A DNA stretch of 64,000 bases from Salinimicrobium sp035607535 (GTDB lineage Bacteria; Bacteroidota; Bacteroidia; Flavobacteriales; Flavobacteriaceae): assembly GCF_035607535.1 (NCBI RefSeq), contig NZ_JAYDZX010000011.1:1-64000 (forward strand). Reading direction: 5' to 3'. Positions 17,190 through 26,507 of the stretch are shown piece after piece. Position 1 is the stretch's first letter, and each line of letters opens with the position of its first letter. A program made the position numbers and the translations under genes. The notes under the pieces are model-generated. The model was given only the letters and a program-made list of their open reading frames with translations. It was not told the origin of the DNA and made no database searches.

Positions 17190-17212
17190 AAAGTTCTAAA
17201 ATAGAGAACTTT
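17190..17212. promoter_or_regulatory. Probable operator of the higBA module
   Basis: Perfect inverted repeat AAAGTTCT, seven-base spacer, AGAACTTT, immediately upstream of the promoter box and 28 bases before higB. Toxin-antitoxin operons are usually autorepressed by the antitoxin at such a site. Confidence 0.65.
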
Positions 17213-17215
17213 TGT

Positions 17216-17223
17216 TATCTTTG
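17216..17223 (+). promoter_or_regulatory. Promoter -7 box of higBA
   Basis: TATCTTTG, exact TAnnTTTG, four bases past the inverted repeat, so a bound repressor would cover the core promoter. Confidence 0.65.
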
Positions 17224-17239
17224 TTATAGACTTTTTAGA

Positions 17240-17536
17240 ATGAAAAGAATAGTTTCAAAAAAGACTTTAAGAGAATTCTGGGAAAAACATTCTGATTCAG
17301 AACAGTATTTAAAGACCTGGTATGAAACAGCTAAAACTTCCAATTGGAATTCTCCGAACGACATTAAGAAAACTTATATACACGTCAGCATTTTAAAAGA
17401 TAGTAGAGTCGTTTTCAACATAAAAGGAAACTCATATAGATTAATTGTAAAATTTAATTACGACCGACAATGGGGTTTTATAAGATTTGTTGGAACACAC
17501 GCAGAATATGACAAAATAGATGCTGACACAATTTAA
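17240..17536 (+). CDS. higB: HigB-type mRNA interferase toxin
   Basis: A 98-residue toxin of the HigB/RelE superfamily that cleaves mRNA on the ribosome. It shows the family order: basic helix with WEKHSDSEQYLKTWYE, a loop W-SPNDIKKTY, then strands VVFNIKGNSYRLIVKFNYD and GFIRFVGTHAEYDKID. The GTHAEYDKI ending is typical of HigB. The antitoxin follows 11 bases later, the reversed toxin-first order that characterises hig modules. Confidence 0.88.
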   Translation: MKRIVSKKTLREFWEKHSDSEQYLKTWYETAKTSNWNSPNDIKKTYIHVSILKDSRVVFNIKGNSYRLIVKFNYDRQWGFIRFVGTHAEYDKIDADTI

Positions 17537-17547
17537 AAACTAGAGTT

Positions 17548-17916
17548 ATGAATATTAAACCTTTAAAAAACGAACAAGATTATGAGAAAGCCTTAGAAAG
17601 GCTCGAGGTAATATTTGATGCTCCAGAAAATTCTCATGAAGGAGATGAGGCAGAAATTCTTTCAATGCTAATTGATAATTACGAAAATGAGCATTATCCG
17701 ATAGAAGCGCCAGATCCAATTGAAGCTATAAAAATTAGAATGGAAGAAATGAATCTTAAGCAAAAAGATTTAGTTGGCGTACTGGGTGGAAAAAGTAGAG
17801 TTTCAGAAATCTTGAATAAGAAGAAAAGATTGACCGTAGATATGATTAGAGAATTGGAAAAGATCTTACATATTTCTGCTTCTGTATTGGTATCTAATTA
17901 CCGATTATCGAAATAA
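17548..17916 (+). CDS. higA: HigA-type antitoxin
   Basis: A 122-residue antitoxin. The N-terminal half is acidic and probably wraps the toxin; residues about 70-112 form an HTH of the XRE type (MNLKQKDLVGVLGGKSRVSEILNKKK, read in two parts around GGKS). It should bind the palindrome at 17190 and neutralise HigB. The N-terminus DYEKALERLEVIFDAPENS and the following EAEILSMLIDNYE match the HigA branch found in Bacteroidota. Confidence 0.88.
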   Translation: MNIKPLKNEQDYEKALERLEVIFDAPENSHEGDEAEILSMLIDNYENEHYPIEAPDPIEAIKIRMEEMNLKQKDLVGVLGGKSRVSEILNKKKRLTVDMIRELEKILHISASVLVSNYRLSK

Positions 17917-18089
17917 AAACAACAGCACACCTTTACTTCGAACTTCATCTTCCTCCCCGCCCTCTTAACAGTTAGCAGTAGGCAGTTCAGTTGTAGGCAG
18001 TAAAAAACCCACAAGATCAAATAAGATCTTGCAGGTTAATGTAATGTAGGTTCAATTTTTTCTGATCACTGCTCACCGATCACTGAACA

Positions 18090-18452
18090 CTATTTAATTA
18101 TTTCAATCGTCAGCGGGTAAGAAGGGATTTCACCGTTGTTCACTTTGATTGCGTTAAGGATAGGAAAAACTATGGCGATGATCCCAATGGCGATCAACAT
18201 TAGAATTCCTATTCCGAAAAGGAGGATTAGCGGAATTGAGATGATCGAATAGATGAAGATTGAGATCTGGAAGTTGAGGATCATCTTTCCGTGGGCATCC
18301 ATTCCCAGCACCTTATCCTTTTGGGTAAGCCATATCACCAGCGGAACGATGAATCCGCCGATCCCGGTTACCAGGTCCAGTAACTGACTCAGGTGCGTAA
18401 GCATTAATAATTGTCTGTCTTCTCTCATGATTGTTGCGTTTGTATGGTTCAT
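18090..18452 (-). CDS. DUF4870 family membrane protein
   Basis: A 120-residue small membrane protein with three hydrophobic segments (about 28-45, 62-80, 82-100) of the DUF4870 (Tic20-like) type, recognised by LTHLSQLLDLVTGIGGFIVPLVIW and KMILNFQISIFIYSI, each partly quoted. Function is unknown. The ATG at 18452 or an ATG eight codons later could be the start. It stands alone between repeat-rich stretches. Confidence 0.75.
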   Translation of the reverse strand: MNHTNATIMREDRQLLMLTHLSQLLDLVTGIGGFIVPLVIWLTQKDKVLGMDAHGKMILNFQISIFIYSIISIPLILLFGIGILMLIAIGIIAIVFPILNAIKVNNGEIPSYPLTIEIIK

Positions 18453-18562
18453 TTTGATCTGATTGATGATGATGATTTATTACTTTGTATTGCAAGGTAC
18501 TAAAAAATGCAATATTATTTGTATTTGTTTTCAATTAATTATGAATTGAGGTAGAAAAAAGT

Positions 18563-19262
18563 GCCACGGATGCACGAATGTTTCTTTTCCTTACTCTGCC
18601 CTTCATCATGGTCATTGATCATTGCTAATTGATCATTGTCAAGGGCCACGGATGCACGGATATCTTCTTTTCTCACTCTGAGGTGCTCACCGGATTTAGA
18701 ACTGTTTATTGTTAATTGTTCATTGTTCATTGGCAAGGGCCACGGATACACGGATATTTTCTTTTCTCACTCTGACGTGCTCACAGGATTAATAACTGTT
18801 TATTGTTTATTGTTTATTGTCAAGAGCCACGAATGCACGAATGTTTCTTTTTCTTACTCAGCCGTTCATAATGGTCATTGATTATTGACTAATTGTTCAT
18901 TATTATAAGCCACGGATACACGGATATTTTCTTTTCTCACTCTGACGTGCTCACAGGATTAATAACTGTTTATTGTTTATTGTTTATTGTCAAGGGCCAC
19001 GAAGACACGAATGTTTCTTTTTCTTACTCAGCCGTTCATAAAGATCATTGATTATTGCTAATTGGTCATTGTCAAGGGCCACGGATGCACGAATACTTCT
19101 TTTTCTTACTCAGCCGTTCATAAAGATCATTGATTATTGCTAATTGGTCATTGTCAAGGGCCACGGATGCACAGATATTTCTTTCCTCACTCTGACGCGC
19201 TCACCGGAGTAGAATTGGCAATTGATTATTGGTTATTGTTGATTGTTTATTGTTCATTGTTC
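18563..19262. repeat. Eight mosaic repeats of 82-94 bp
   Basis: Units start at 18563, 18645, 18739, 18826, 18909, 18996, 19078 and 19160, each with GCCACGGATGCACGGAT or a close variant followed by a TTTCTTTT stretch. Two second halves alternate irregularly: one with TGACGTGCTCACAGGATT and TTTATTG heptamers, the other with AGCCGTTCATAA, GATCATTG and GCTAATTG. Two copies of each type are nearly identical, pointing to recent duplication or gene conversion. No gene is supported in 18453-19323. Confidence 0.9.
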
Positions 19263-19311
19263 ATACGTCTCCCGTCAAAAGACTAAAGTCTTACGTCTAA
19301 AGTCTATTTAG

Positions 19312-19319
19312 TATTTTTG
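19312..19319 (+). promoter_or_regulatory. TAnnTTTG box directly before mnmE
   Basis: TATTTTTG ends only four bases before the ATG. If it is the real -7 box the mRNA would start at or inside the first codons (leaderless). No TTG at -33. It may be fortuitous. Confidence 0.3.
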
Positions 19320-19323
19320 CCCC

Positions 19324-20787
19324 ATGAAACTAAACGACAACATTGTTGCCCTCGCAACGCCTTCAGGGGCAGGTGCTATTGCCGTGATAAGAGTATCGGG
19401 TCCCCAGGCCATTGAGATTGTAGCTCCCGTCTTTAAAGCCAGGAGCAAAAAGGACATTCGGGAGCAGGCTTCTCACACCCTGCATCTTGGGAATATGATG
19501 GACGGGGAAAGGATCCTGGACGAGGTGCTGGTGTCGGTTTTTCACGGACCAAAGTCTTATACGGGAGAGAATACCATCGAGATCTCCTGTCACGGGAGTC
19601 CGTATATTCAGCAGGAGATCATTCAGCTGTTGATCAGGAAGGGTTGTCGTTCTGCGGAAGCCGGGGAATTCACCCTGCGCGCCTTTCTTAACGGAAAGAT
19701 GGATCTGAGTCAGGCAGAAGCGGTGGCCGATCTAATCTCTTCTGAAAATCAGGCGAGCCACCAGATGGCCATGCAACAAATGCGCGGCGGCTTTTCCAAC
19801 GAAATCCAAAAGCTACGGCAGGAACTGCTGAATTTCGCTTCTCTCATAGAACTGGAACTGGATTTTGCTGAAGAAGATGTGGAGTTCGCCAACAGGGACG
19901 AATTTCAGAAGCTGGTGAGCAGAATTCAGCAGGTGCTAAAAAGACTTATAGATTCCTTTGCCGTGGGCAATGTTCTAAAAAACGGTATTCCCGTAGCCAT
20001 AGTGGGCGAACCCAACGTGGGAAAAAGTACGCTGCTAAATGCCCTTTTGAACGAGGAACGCGCTATTGTTTCAGAGATCGCCGGTACTACAAGGGATACC
20101 ATTGAAGATGAGATCTCCATTGGCGGAATAGGCTTCAGGTTTATCGACACCGCCGGAATAAGGGAAACTGAAGATGTAGTGGAAAGCATCGGAATAAAAC
20201 GCACTTTTGAAAAGATTTCACAAGCTCAGGTAGTACTTTATTTATTTGACGCCTCTCGTCTTCAGGACTTGAAACCTGAACCCGATCGTCATCCTGAACT
20301 TGTTTCAGGATCCCGGGAATCGGGACCAGGGCTCGACCAGGTTAAATTAGAAATTGAAAAGATCAGGAACAAGTTTCCGCAAAAGCCTCTGGTAATTCTG
20401 GCGAATAAAGTAGATCAATTATCCGAACTTCAAGTTGAAGAGTTAAATGTCAGCCTGAGCGGAGTCGAAGGCTCTTCTTACCTCCCAATCTCGGCAAAAA
20501 CAGGAATTGGCGTCGAAGACCTGCAGCAAAAGCTGCTGCAATTCGTCAACACCGGGGAGCTGCGCAACAACAACACCATCGTCACTAACTCCAGGCATTA
20601 TAACGCGCTGCTAAGCGCCCTGGAAGAGATCAACAAGGTACAGGAAGGACTAAACCACAATCTTTCGGGAGATTTGCTGGCTATCGACATCAGGGAGGCA
20701 CTACATTATTTCGGTGAGATCACCGGCGAGATCACTAACGATGACCTGCTGGGGAATATTTTTGCGAATTTTTGTATTGGCAAATGA
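19324..20787 (+). CDS. mnmE: tRNA modification GTPase MnmE
   Basis: A 487-residue GTPase that, with MnmG, makes the 5-carboxymethylaminomethyl group on wobble U34. The N-terminal folate domain starts DNIVALATPSGAGAIAVIRVSG; G1 is GEPNVGKS (about 228-235), G3 DTAG (275), G4 NKVD (361), G5 SAKTG, and the C-terminus is the conserved FCIGK with Cys484. Residues 320-336 (PDRHPELVSGS then RESGPG) are foreign to the family: they translate a palindromic repeat inserted in frame between the G domain strand VVLYLFDAS and G4. The gene probably stays functional because all motifs are intact. A terminator follows at 20818. Confidence 0.95.
   Translation: MKLNDNIVALATPSGAGAIAVIRVSGPQAIEIVAPVFKARSKKDIREQASHTLHLGNMMDGERILDEVLVSVFHGPKSYTGENTIEISCHGSPYIQQEIIQLLIRKGCRSAEAGEFTLRAFLNGKMDLSQAEAVADLISSENQASHQMAMQQMRGGFSNEIQKLRQELLNFASLIELELDFAEEDVEFANRDEFQKLVSRIQQVLKRLIDSFAVGNVLKNGIPVAIVGEPNVGKSTLLNALLNEERAIVSEIAGTTRDTIEDEISIGGIGFRFIDTAGIRETEDVVESIGIKRTFEKISQAQVVLYLFDASRLQDLKPEPDRHPELVSGSRESGPGLDQVKLEIEKIRNKFPQKPLVILANKVDQLSELQVEELNVSLSGVEGSSYLPISAKTGIGVEDLQQKLLQFVNTGELRNNNTIVTNSRHYNALLSALEEINKVQEGLNHNLSGDLLAIDIREALHYFGEITGEITNDDLLGNIFANFCIGK
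20287..20336 (+). repeat. Palindromic repeat inserted in the mnmE coding region
   Basis: Contains CCTGAACTTGTTTCAGG, a palindrome with its usual CGTCAT prefix and ATCCC suffix, followed by a second palindrome TCCCGGGAATCGGGA. Translated it gives RHPELVSGS, a peptide known to recur in unrelated proteins of many bacteria because this repeat inserts into genes. It keeps the reading frame. Confidence 0.85.
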
Positions 20788-20817
20788 TTTGACTCAAAAA
20801 AAATTTCAATACCTCAC

Positions 20818-20850
20818 AAGCCCTTAATTTTAAAGGGCTTTTATTTTTTT
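20818..20850 (+). terminator. Intrinsic terminator after mnmE
   Basis: Arms AAGCCCTT and AAGGGCTT with a seven-base loop, then TTATTTTTTT. Confidence 0.92.
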
Positions 20851-20970
20851 AACTTACAACGGCAGCAACCAATGCAACAGGTGGCACGAGATACGACAGT
20901 AAATGAAAGGCCTTAAAACTTTTACAGGTTTGAATTAGGTTTAGTTTTATGTCTTCAACTGAGGCGGATT

Positions 20971-22212
20971 TCATTGAGATTCATTTACCTTTTCCGAAAT
21001 CGGGATGTGGTACCATTCGAGAATCTCCCTTCCTAAATTACTTTTCAGTTTCCCTCTTTCCAGAATGTTTAATTTACCCACGGCACACTGATGATCCCGC
21101 TGCCTGAAATTTTTGAAATCGGGAGGCATTGAAACTTCCGCAGGATAGAGCAGCATAGCGCGAACTGACTTCCAGTAATCATTGTAAACATACATCTGCC
21201 GCAGATCCTGAGTGGACGGATTGAAATTCTGGATGTTTTTCCATTTAGTATCGATGACAAAATACTCGTCATCCTTTTTCACCACGATATCAGGGCGAAT
21301 GGTTATCCCCTGCCAGAATTCTCTGGACTGCTGCCCATACACCTCCACATTTTCAAGATCAGCGGCTTCCTGTTTTAATTTTACCAGCACATATACTTCC
21401 CACAGGTTGTTCATATCAAAAAGCAGCGCCAACATCTTTTCATCCCCTGCAGAAATATTAGGTGCATAGTTCAAAATGATGAGCCGGGCGATTTCCAGAG
21501 CAGTAGCATAAGGAGCGGTCTTTCTGCCTTTTTTGACTCTTGAGAAGGTGGTTTTATCTACTTTGATCTCCTTTACTTCCGGAAAATCCAGGCGAACAGA
21601 TTTACACCTGGAATAAAGATAAGTTCCCTTTGTAAAATCTTCTATGATGTATAAAGCTTTTGACAAAATTTGGTGAATGAGATGATCCTTGTCGTATATT
21701 TGGTGCGTCGTGTAAAAACGTTCTTTATGGATCAGGTTTTTTCTGAGGTGGCCGGCAAATTCCAGCTTGCCTTTTAAGGCTTTTACATTCTTTGTTTGCT
21801 TGTAGTACTGCTTTATTAAACCGTTATGGATCAACAGCTCCAGCTCATTGAGAAACCATTCAAAATAAATATCGAGGAGGTGAATGTTTTGCCGGGAGAC
21901 ATTCGCGTTTCCAACTTTTTGGACCTGTAGCTTTTTAGTAGTTCTAAGCATCTCGATGAGTACCGATTGCCAAAGCTCCTCATTGGTTTCTGAAGCATCG
22001 ATCTTAGGAAGGATCTCAACGGTCAAACCATCCACCTGGATCACCCCAACAAAATTTTTGAATTTAATCCCGTTGTACCGCAGGTCAAAATACATATCAT
22101 CATGCAGCGCATTTAATTTAGAAAAAGCCTTTAAATGCTTTTGCTGAAACTGCTCCCCTACCTGCAGCAACTCATGTTCAAAAACCTGTATGATCTTATT
22201 CCCCTGCCTCAT
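20971..22212 (-). CDS. mcrC: McrC-like nuclease subunit of a type IV restriction system
   Basis: About 413 residues. McrC subunits supply the PD-(D/E)xK nuclease that cuts when the partner McrB meets modified DNA. Near the C-terminus TIRPDIVVKKDDEYFVIDTKWK (quoted from its two ends: RPDIV and VIDTKWK) gives the D...DxK active site. The upstream part has YFDLRYNGIKFKNFVGVIQV and LLDIYFEWFLNELELLI, normal for the family. The frame is open from a TTG at 22248, but ATG 22212 (MRQGNKIIQVFEHE) is the likely start; it overlaps the end of mcrB by 17 bases, so translation is coupled. Confidence 0.88.
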   Translation of the reverse strand: MRQGNKIIQVFEHELLQVGEQFQQKHLKAFSKLNALHDDMYFDLRYNGIKFKNFVGVIQVDGLTVEILPKIDASETNEELWQSVLIEMLRTTKKLQVQKVGNANVSRQNIHLLDIYFEWFLNELELLIHNGLIKQYYKQTKNVKALKGKLEFAGHLRKNLIHKERFYTTHQIYDKDHLIHQILSKALYIIEDFTKGTYLYSRCKSVRLDFPEVKEIKVDKTTFSRVKKGRKTAPYATALEIARLIILNYAPNISAGDEKMLALLFDMNNLWEVYVLVKLKQEAADLENVEVYGQQSREFWQGITIRPDIVVKKDDEYFVIDTKWKNIQNFNPSTQDLRQMYVYNDYWKSVRAMLLYPAEVSMPPDFKNFRQRDHQCAVGKLNILERGKLKSNLGREILEWYHIPISEKVNESQ

Positions 22213-25183
22213 CTTCCCTGTTAAGTAAAATACGGACAGCTGACTCAATATCTTCTATCTCTCGAAGGTGATAAGATGGCAGAACTTCAGGAAGATCAAT
22301 TTTGGAAAACTTTGCAAATTTCAACTTTGCATCTCTTCGTTCAATAAATCCTTCTCCCAGGATCAAAGCGATCTTTTCATAATCATGGTAAAAGTATTCC
22401 TGCAGCAAGGGAATGATCTTGTTTTCGAATGCCTCTTGTAAAGCTTCACTATCTCCGTCATCTATCTTTATGAAATAGGAATGCCCAATGGTATGATCTC
22501 TATCAAGAAGGGCTTCTATTCTTTCATTGATGTTCCTGAGCAACTCCTCCAGGTTAAAGCCATTAAACTCGATATCTCTCAACAGTTCCGGTTGCGGCAT
22601 GATCTCTTCAAAGACAAAGCGTCGTCTTAAAGCAGTATCAAGAGCTTCGACAGATCTGTCGGCGGTATTCATGGTGCCAATGATATGGAGGTTTGGCGGT
22701 ACTCCTAATTCAGTTTTTGAATATGGCAATTTTATCCGTAATTCATTTTCTTCTCCTAATCTCTTGTCATCTTCTATAAGCGTGATGAGTTCGCCAAAAA
22801 TAGAAGAGACATTTCCACGGTTTATTTCATCAATAAATAGAGCGTATTGATTTTCCCTGTCAGCATCTGCTTTTAAACACATCTTTTTAAAGATGCCATC
22901 TTCTATGCGATACGAAACATTGTTTTCCTCTTCATCTAAATTAGGTTTAATGCCCTCAATAAAATCTTCATAGCTAAAGGATTGATGAAAAGTCACAAAT
23001 TCATAGTTCTTAATCTGCTTATCCGAATTGGGATGATAATTTTTCACCTCTTCCAAAATGGAATAAGCTTCGGGATAAAACTGTTCCAGAAGATCTTCCT
23101 TTACTTCCCAAACTGAATTTTCATCTTTATGAAAAATAGGATTCGAACTCCTGGCCGCAACCTTTACATACTCACATTCAGGAACTGTATAATGTTGTAG
23201 ATAGCCCCAAAGCGTGGCGTTAAGATTTTTACTGTTCGATAGCTTTGTTTTTATCCTTAACAGCTCATGAGAAACAATATCAGTCACTTTGGATCTCTTA
23301 TGATCTAACAAAGCTATTGCAGCAGCCTGCCACCATTTTAGATCTGAAACAATATTTTCCAGGTATTGTTCCCGGGTCAATGAAGTTTCCTGGACAGTGA
23401 ATTCTTTGAAATATTTATCCTGCAATTGAAAGGTTTTACCTGTTCCGGGAGGGCCGTATAAAATTCTATTTAAGGATCGTGCCGTCTTTTTCACCTCTTC
23501 AGTATCAGTAGATCTTTCTTCAATCAAAAGATCTTCTTCTTTTTTCCATACTTTCACACCGTAATAAGGAGAAAATAGTAGCTCATTCGCCTCTCGTAAA
23601 TCAGGAATCTCCACAAGGGTAGAAAAACCACTTGGCAACCAGGAGCGCTTATCGTGCACCAAACTTCTAGTGTGGTTAGTCTTGGGGGCTGCTAAAATTT
23701 CTAACCTCCTTCCAAGATAACCCTCTTCTCCTATTTTATTATCGATTTCCTCACCGAGCTCTTGGGCCTCACCTACAACCTTGCAAAGAGCACCCAATTT
23801 ATCTTTTCCATAAGTGATATACACAAGATCACCCTCCTGTACCTGATGTTGAAAGTTTTCACCCTGATTGTTGGCTGTATTTTTATGCATCACCCCCAGG
23901 TGATTTTCTTCAAAATAGCTAATCAAATCCTGCTGCCGGTATTCCTTCGTTTTGAGAAAGGTTCCCATAGAAAGTTTATAAACAGTATTTCCATTAAGGT
24001 GAATTGTCTTCATATCACTTTTTGGATTATAAATATGACGGACGAATACCGGGTCTATAAATTTTTTATAAGGGGTTTTATTCTGCCTCTCTAGCTCAAT
24101 TCTGAAGCCCTCTTCAATGAAATCCTGAAAATCTTTCAAATTATCCACTTTATTCCAGTACATCTCAGTTTCACCCGTATAATTGTTGAACTTACCATGA
24201 TCATCACTAAGGACTTTAGATGAAATGAATGAGAACTCTGTATCAGTCCTTCTTTTTTGAATCATAAGTGCATAACGATTACCTATTATGAAAACTAACC
24301 GTCTTCTTTCAGGTCTTACGTTGAAACTTATTCTATCATCATTGGGAGCGAGATTAAATTTCTTTACAAATTGCCTTAGAATATTTAAAAATTGCTCTAC
24401 CTTTTCCTTTGGAAATTGTCTCTTTACCTCATGATAATAACTCCTGCTTTTCCCCTCTCCTATATCCTTTATGCTGAGATATTCTTCTTTTGTTGCAGAA
24501 AAGTTTGTGCCCTGATTGCCCGCTTTAAAGGTTTCAAATTCGGGTAGTTCTTTTATATCCTCCCACAGTACCGGATAATCTGCCAGGTATAATTGTATTC
24601 TTATTTTGACACGATCTACCGCTTCTCCATCAGATCGTCCATTTTTGTAATAACTCTTTTCATATTCCTCTTCTGAAACCTTTCCTACTTCTGATATCAC
24701 TTCTGCAAGTGCGTAGCATCCTGCTCTTTCTCCTGTCTGCCATAAGATAATTTTGTCACCTGGTTTTATTTTGTCCTTGTGAGCAGCAACCTTCCAGCTT
24801 TTAAGATGTCCCGCTCTTAAAGCTCTTTCAACATCATAGATCTCGGGACTACCCTGAAAGATCCAGTAATTCACTTCTCTCTTACCGGAACTGAACTTCT
24901 CCTTTAAAAATTTCAAGTAATTTTCCTTGCCTAAAAGAGCTTTGGGGCGTCCACTAGCTACTCCTGCACTAAATTTATCAAAAGGAGTATCCTTTTGATA
25001 TAGTTCCTCCCTAAGGTATTTCCGCATTTCGTTGTAGTCAGAATGATTTACTTCCATGATGTCCCTGTCAAAAAATTCATTTGACTCATCGATATTCTTG
25101 GAAATGGTTTCCCTGCCTAGACTTGAAAGATTTGGATTAGAATTTTTATAAATCCAATCGATAAATTCTTCTTTGACATTCAT
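22196..25183 (-). CDS. mcrB: McrB-like AAA+ GTPase with N-terminal EVE domain
   Basis: A 995-residue motor subunit. Residues about 95-210 form an EVE domain (YWIFQGSPEIYDVERAL, then KPGDKIILWQTGERAGCYALAEV), a reader for modified bases. A middle region (about 290-560) has a DUF-like part with FNVRPERRRLVFIIGNRYAL and a second PUA/EVE-like stretch (EGDLVYITYGKDKLGAL). The AAA+ module has Walker A GPPGTGKT at 577-584, Walker B LFIDEINRGN and the McrB-specific NTADRSVEALDTALRRRF. Together with McrC it should cut DNA carrying modified cytosine or other bulky modification. It opens the defence island after mnmE. Confidence 0.88.
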   Translation of the reverse strand: MNVKEEFIDWIYKNSNPNLSSLGRETISKNIDESNEFFDRDIMEVNHSDYNEMRKYLREELYQKDTPFDKFSAGVASGRPKALLGKENYLKFLKEKFSSGKREVNYWIFQGSPEIYDVERALRAGHLKSWKVAAHKDKIKPGDKIILWQTGERAGCYALAEVISEVGKVSEEEYEKSYYKNGRSDGEAVDRVKIRIQLYLADYPVLWEDIKELPEFETFKAGNQGTNFSATKEEYLSIKDIGEGKSRSYYHEVKRQFPKEKVEQFLNILRQFVKKFNLAPNDDRISFNVRPERRRLVFIIGNRYALMIQKRRTDTEFSFISSKVLSDDHGKFNNYTGETEMYWNKVDNLKDFQDFIEEGFRIELERQNKTPYKKFIDPVFVRHIYNPKSDMKTIHLNGNTVYKLSMGTFLKTKEYRQQDLISYFEENHLGVMHKNTANNQGENFQHQVQEGDLVYITYGKDKLGALCKVVGEAQELGEEIDNKIGEEGYLGRRLEILAAPKTNHTRSLVHDKRSWLPSGFSTLVEIPDLREANELLFSPYYGVKVWKKEEDLLIEERSTDTEEVKKTARSLNRILYGPPGTGKTFQLQDKYFKEFTVQETSLTREQYLENIVSDLKWWQAAAIALLDHKRSKVTDIVSHELLRIKTKLSNSKNLNATLWGYLQHYTVPECEYVKVAARSSNPIFHKDENSVWEVKEDLLEQFYPEAYSILEEVKNYHPNSDKQIKNYEFVTFHQSFSYEDFIEGIKPNLDEEENNVSYRIEDGIFKKMCLKADADRENQYALFIDEINRGNVSSIFGELITLIEDDKRLGEENELRIKLPYSKTELGVPPNLHIIGTMNTADRSVEALDTALRRRFVFEEIMPQPELLRDIEFNGFNLEELLRNINERIEALLDRDHTIGHSYFIKIDDGDSEALQEAFENKIIPLLQEYFYHDYEKIALILGEGFIERRDAKLKFAKFSKIDLPEVLPSYHLREIEDIESAVRILLNREDEAGE

Positions 25184-25420
25184 TTTTCCATCTTATGATT
25201 AATACAAGTCAGTGGTTCCTCCAAAGAGGGTTCAGTAAAATTATTGGTAGGGAATTTCTGTAGGGATTTAAATGTAAGAATTTTCCCTTCACACTTCCTT
25301 AACTTTTGCCTTTTTTTCTTTAAATTGGACTCCCTAATCCTTCCCTACCGGATTAATAAATAAGTGAGTCCACATATTTAATTTTACCGGTCTCTCTATT
25401 TCTAAATTAACCCCTATTTA

Positions 25421-26400
25421 ATGGCAAAAGCAGACATTGATTTTGAAAAAGAACTCTGGGATGCGGCGAACGAATTGCGCGGCGCGGTATCTGAGAATAA
25501 CTATAAAAACTACATCCTTCCCCTTGTTTTCGTAAAGCACCTTAGCGAACGCTATGAGGTGGTGCGCGAGGAACTGAAGGAGCAGCTGAATGATCCCAAA
25601 TCTGATTATTACACTACAGATAAGGAGGAGATCAATTACGTCCTGGAAGACCGGGATGAATACCGCTCCCGAAATACGTTTAAAATTCCCGAAACCGCTT
25701 CCTGGCAGTATTTGAAGGACAATGCCGAGCAGGATGATATCAAGGTGAAGATCGATGATGCCTTTGATGTGATCCAGGAACTATTAACGGGGTATAACCC
25801 CCAGCTGGTGAATATTTTGCCGCGGATCTTTGTACGAAGTGAACTATCTCCCAAACAAACCGGCGGAATCATTAACCTGCTTTCCCACCCTAAATTTTCT
25901 GAAAAGGAAAATCCCGAAAGCGATATCTTGGGCCGTATCTATGAATATTACATTGGCCGCTTTGCAATGGCAGAAGGATCGGGTGCGGGGCAGTTCTTTA
26001 CGCCCGGAAGTATTGTAAGGCTGCTGGTGGAATTGCTGGAGCCTTACAAAGGCCGCATCTTTGATCCGGCTTGTGGTAGTGGCGGGATGTTTGTGCAGAG
26101 TTTGAAGTTTATCAAGGAACACGGCGGAAACAAAAAAGACATCGCGATCTACGGGCAGGAAATGACCGCACAAACCTTGCGTTTGTGCCTGATGAACCTG
26201 ATGTTTCGGTACCTTTCTTTTGATATCAAACTGGGGAATTCTTTGCTCGATGACAAATTTCCGTCGTCTTCCTCCGCTTCGGTCCCAACGTACCTTTTGA
26301 AGAAAAAATGGAGGGTCTCAAGACCCAATTATTAATGCAGTTTGAAAAAGGGGAAGAATTAAGAGAGAAGATTAAAGCTGATTTTGAGGAAATATTTTAA
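25421..26400 (+). pseudogene. hsdM: hsdM, type I DNA methyltransferase, internally deleted
   Basis: The first 285 codons are a normal HsdM: KELWDAANELRGAVSE at the N-terminus, GQFFTPGSIVRLLVELL and SAM motif I FDPACGSGGMF near residue 214. After LGNSLLDDKFP the frame goes into SSSSASVPTY and stops at 26335. The catalytic NPPF motif and everything after it are missing. In another frame, 26290-26400 encodes NVPFEEKMEGLKTQLL and MQFEKGEELREKIKADF to a stop, which looks like the normal HsdM C-terminal coiled coil. So roughly 200 codons are deleted and the ends joined out of frame. It cannot methylate DNA. Confidence 0.85.
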
Positions 26401-26507
26401 AATATAATTGATGACCAATCGGAAAAATGAGTACAGAAGTAAGGGCCAGTGCAAATAAACAATAAAAGAATTAAAGAATAAAAATTAGCGCATTTCTATC
26501 TACAATT

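Noticed and set aside
18563..19262. CRISPR array
   Set aside because: Both halves of each unit are repeated, so there are no unique spacers, and no cas genes are nearby. The same holds for 56215-56845.
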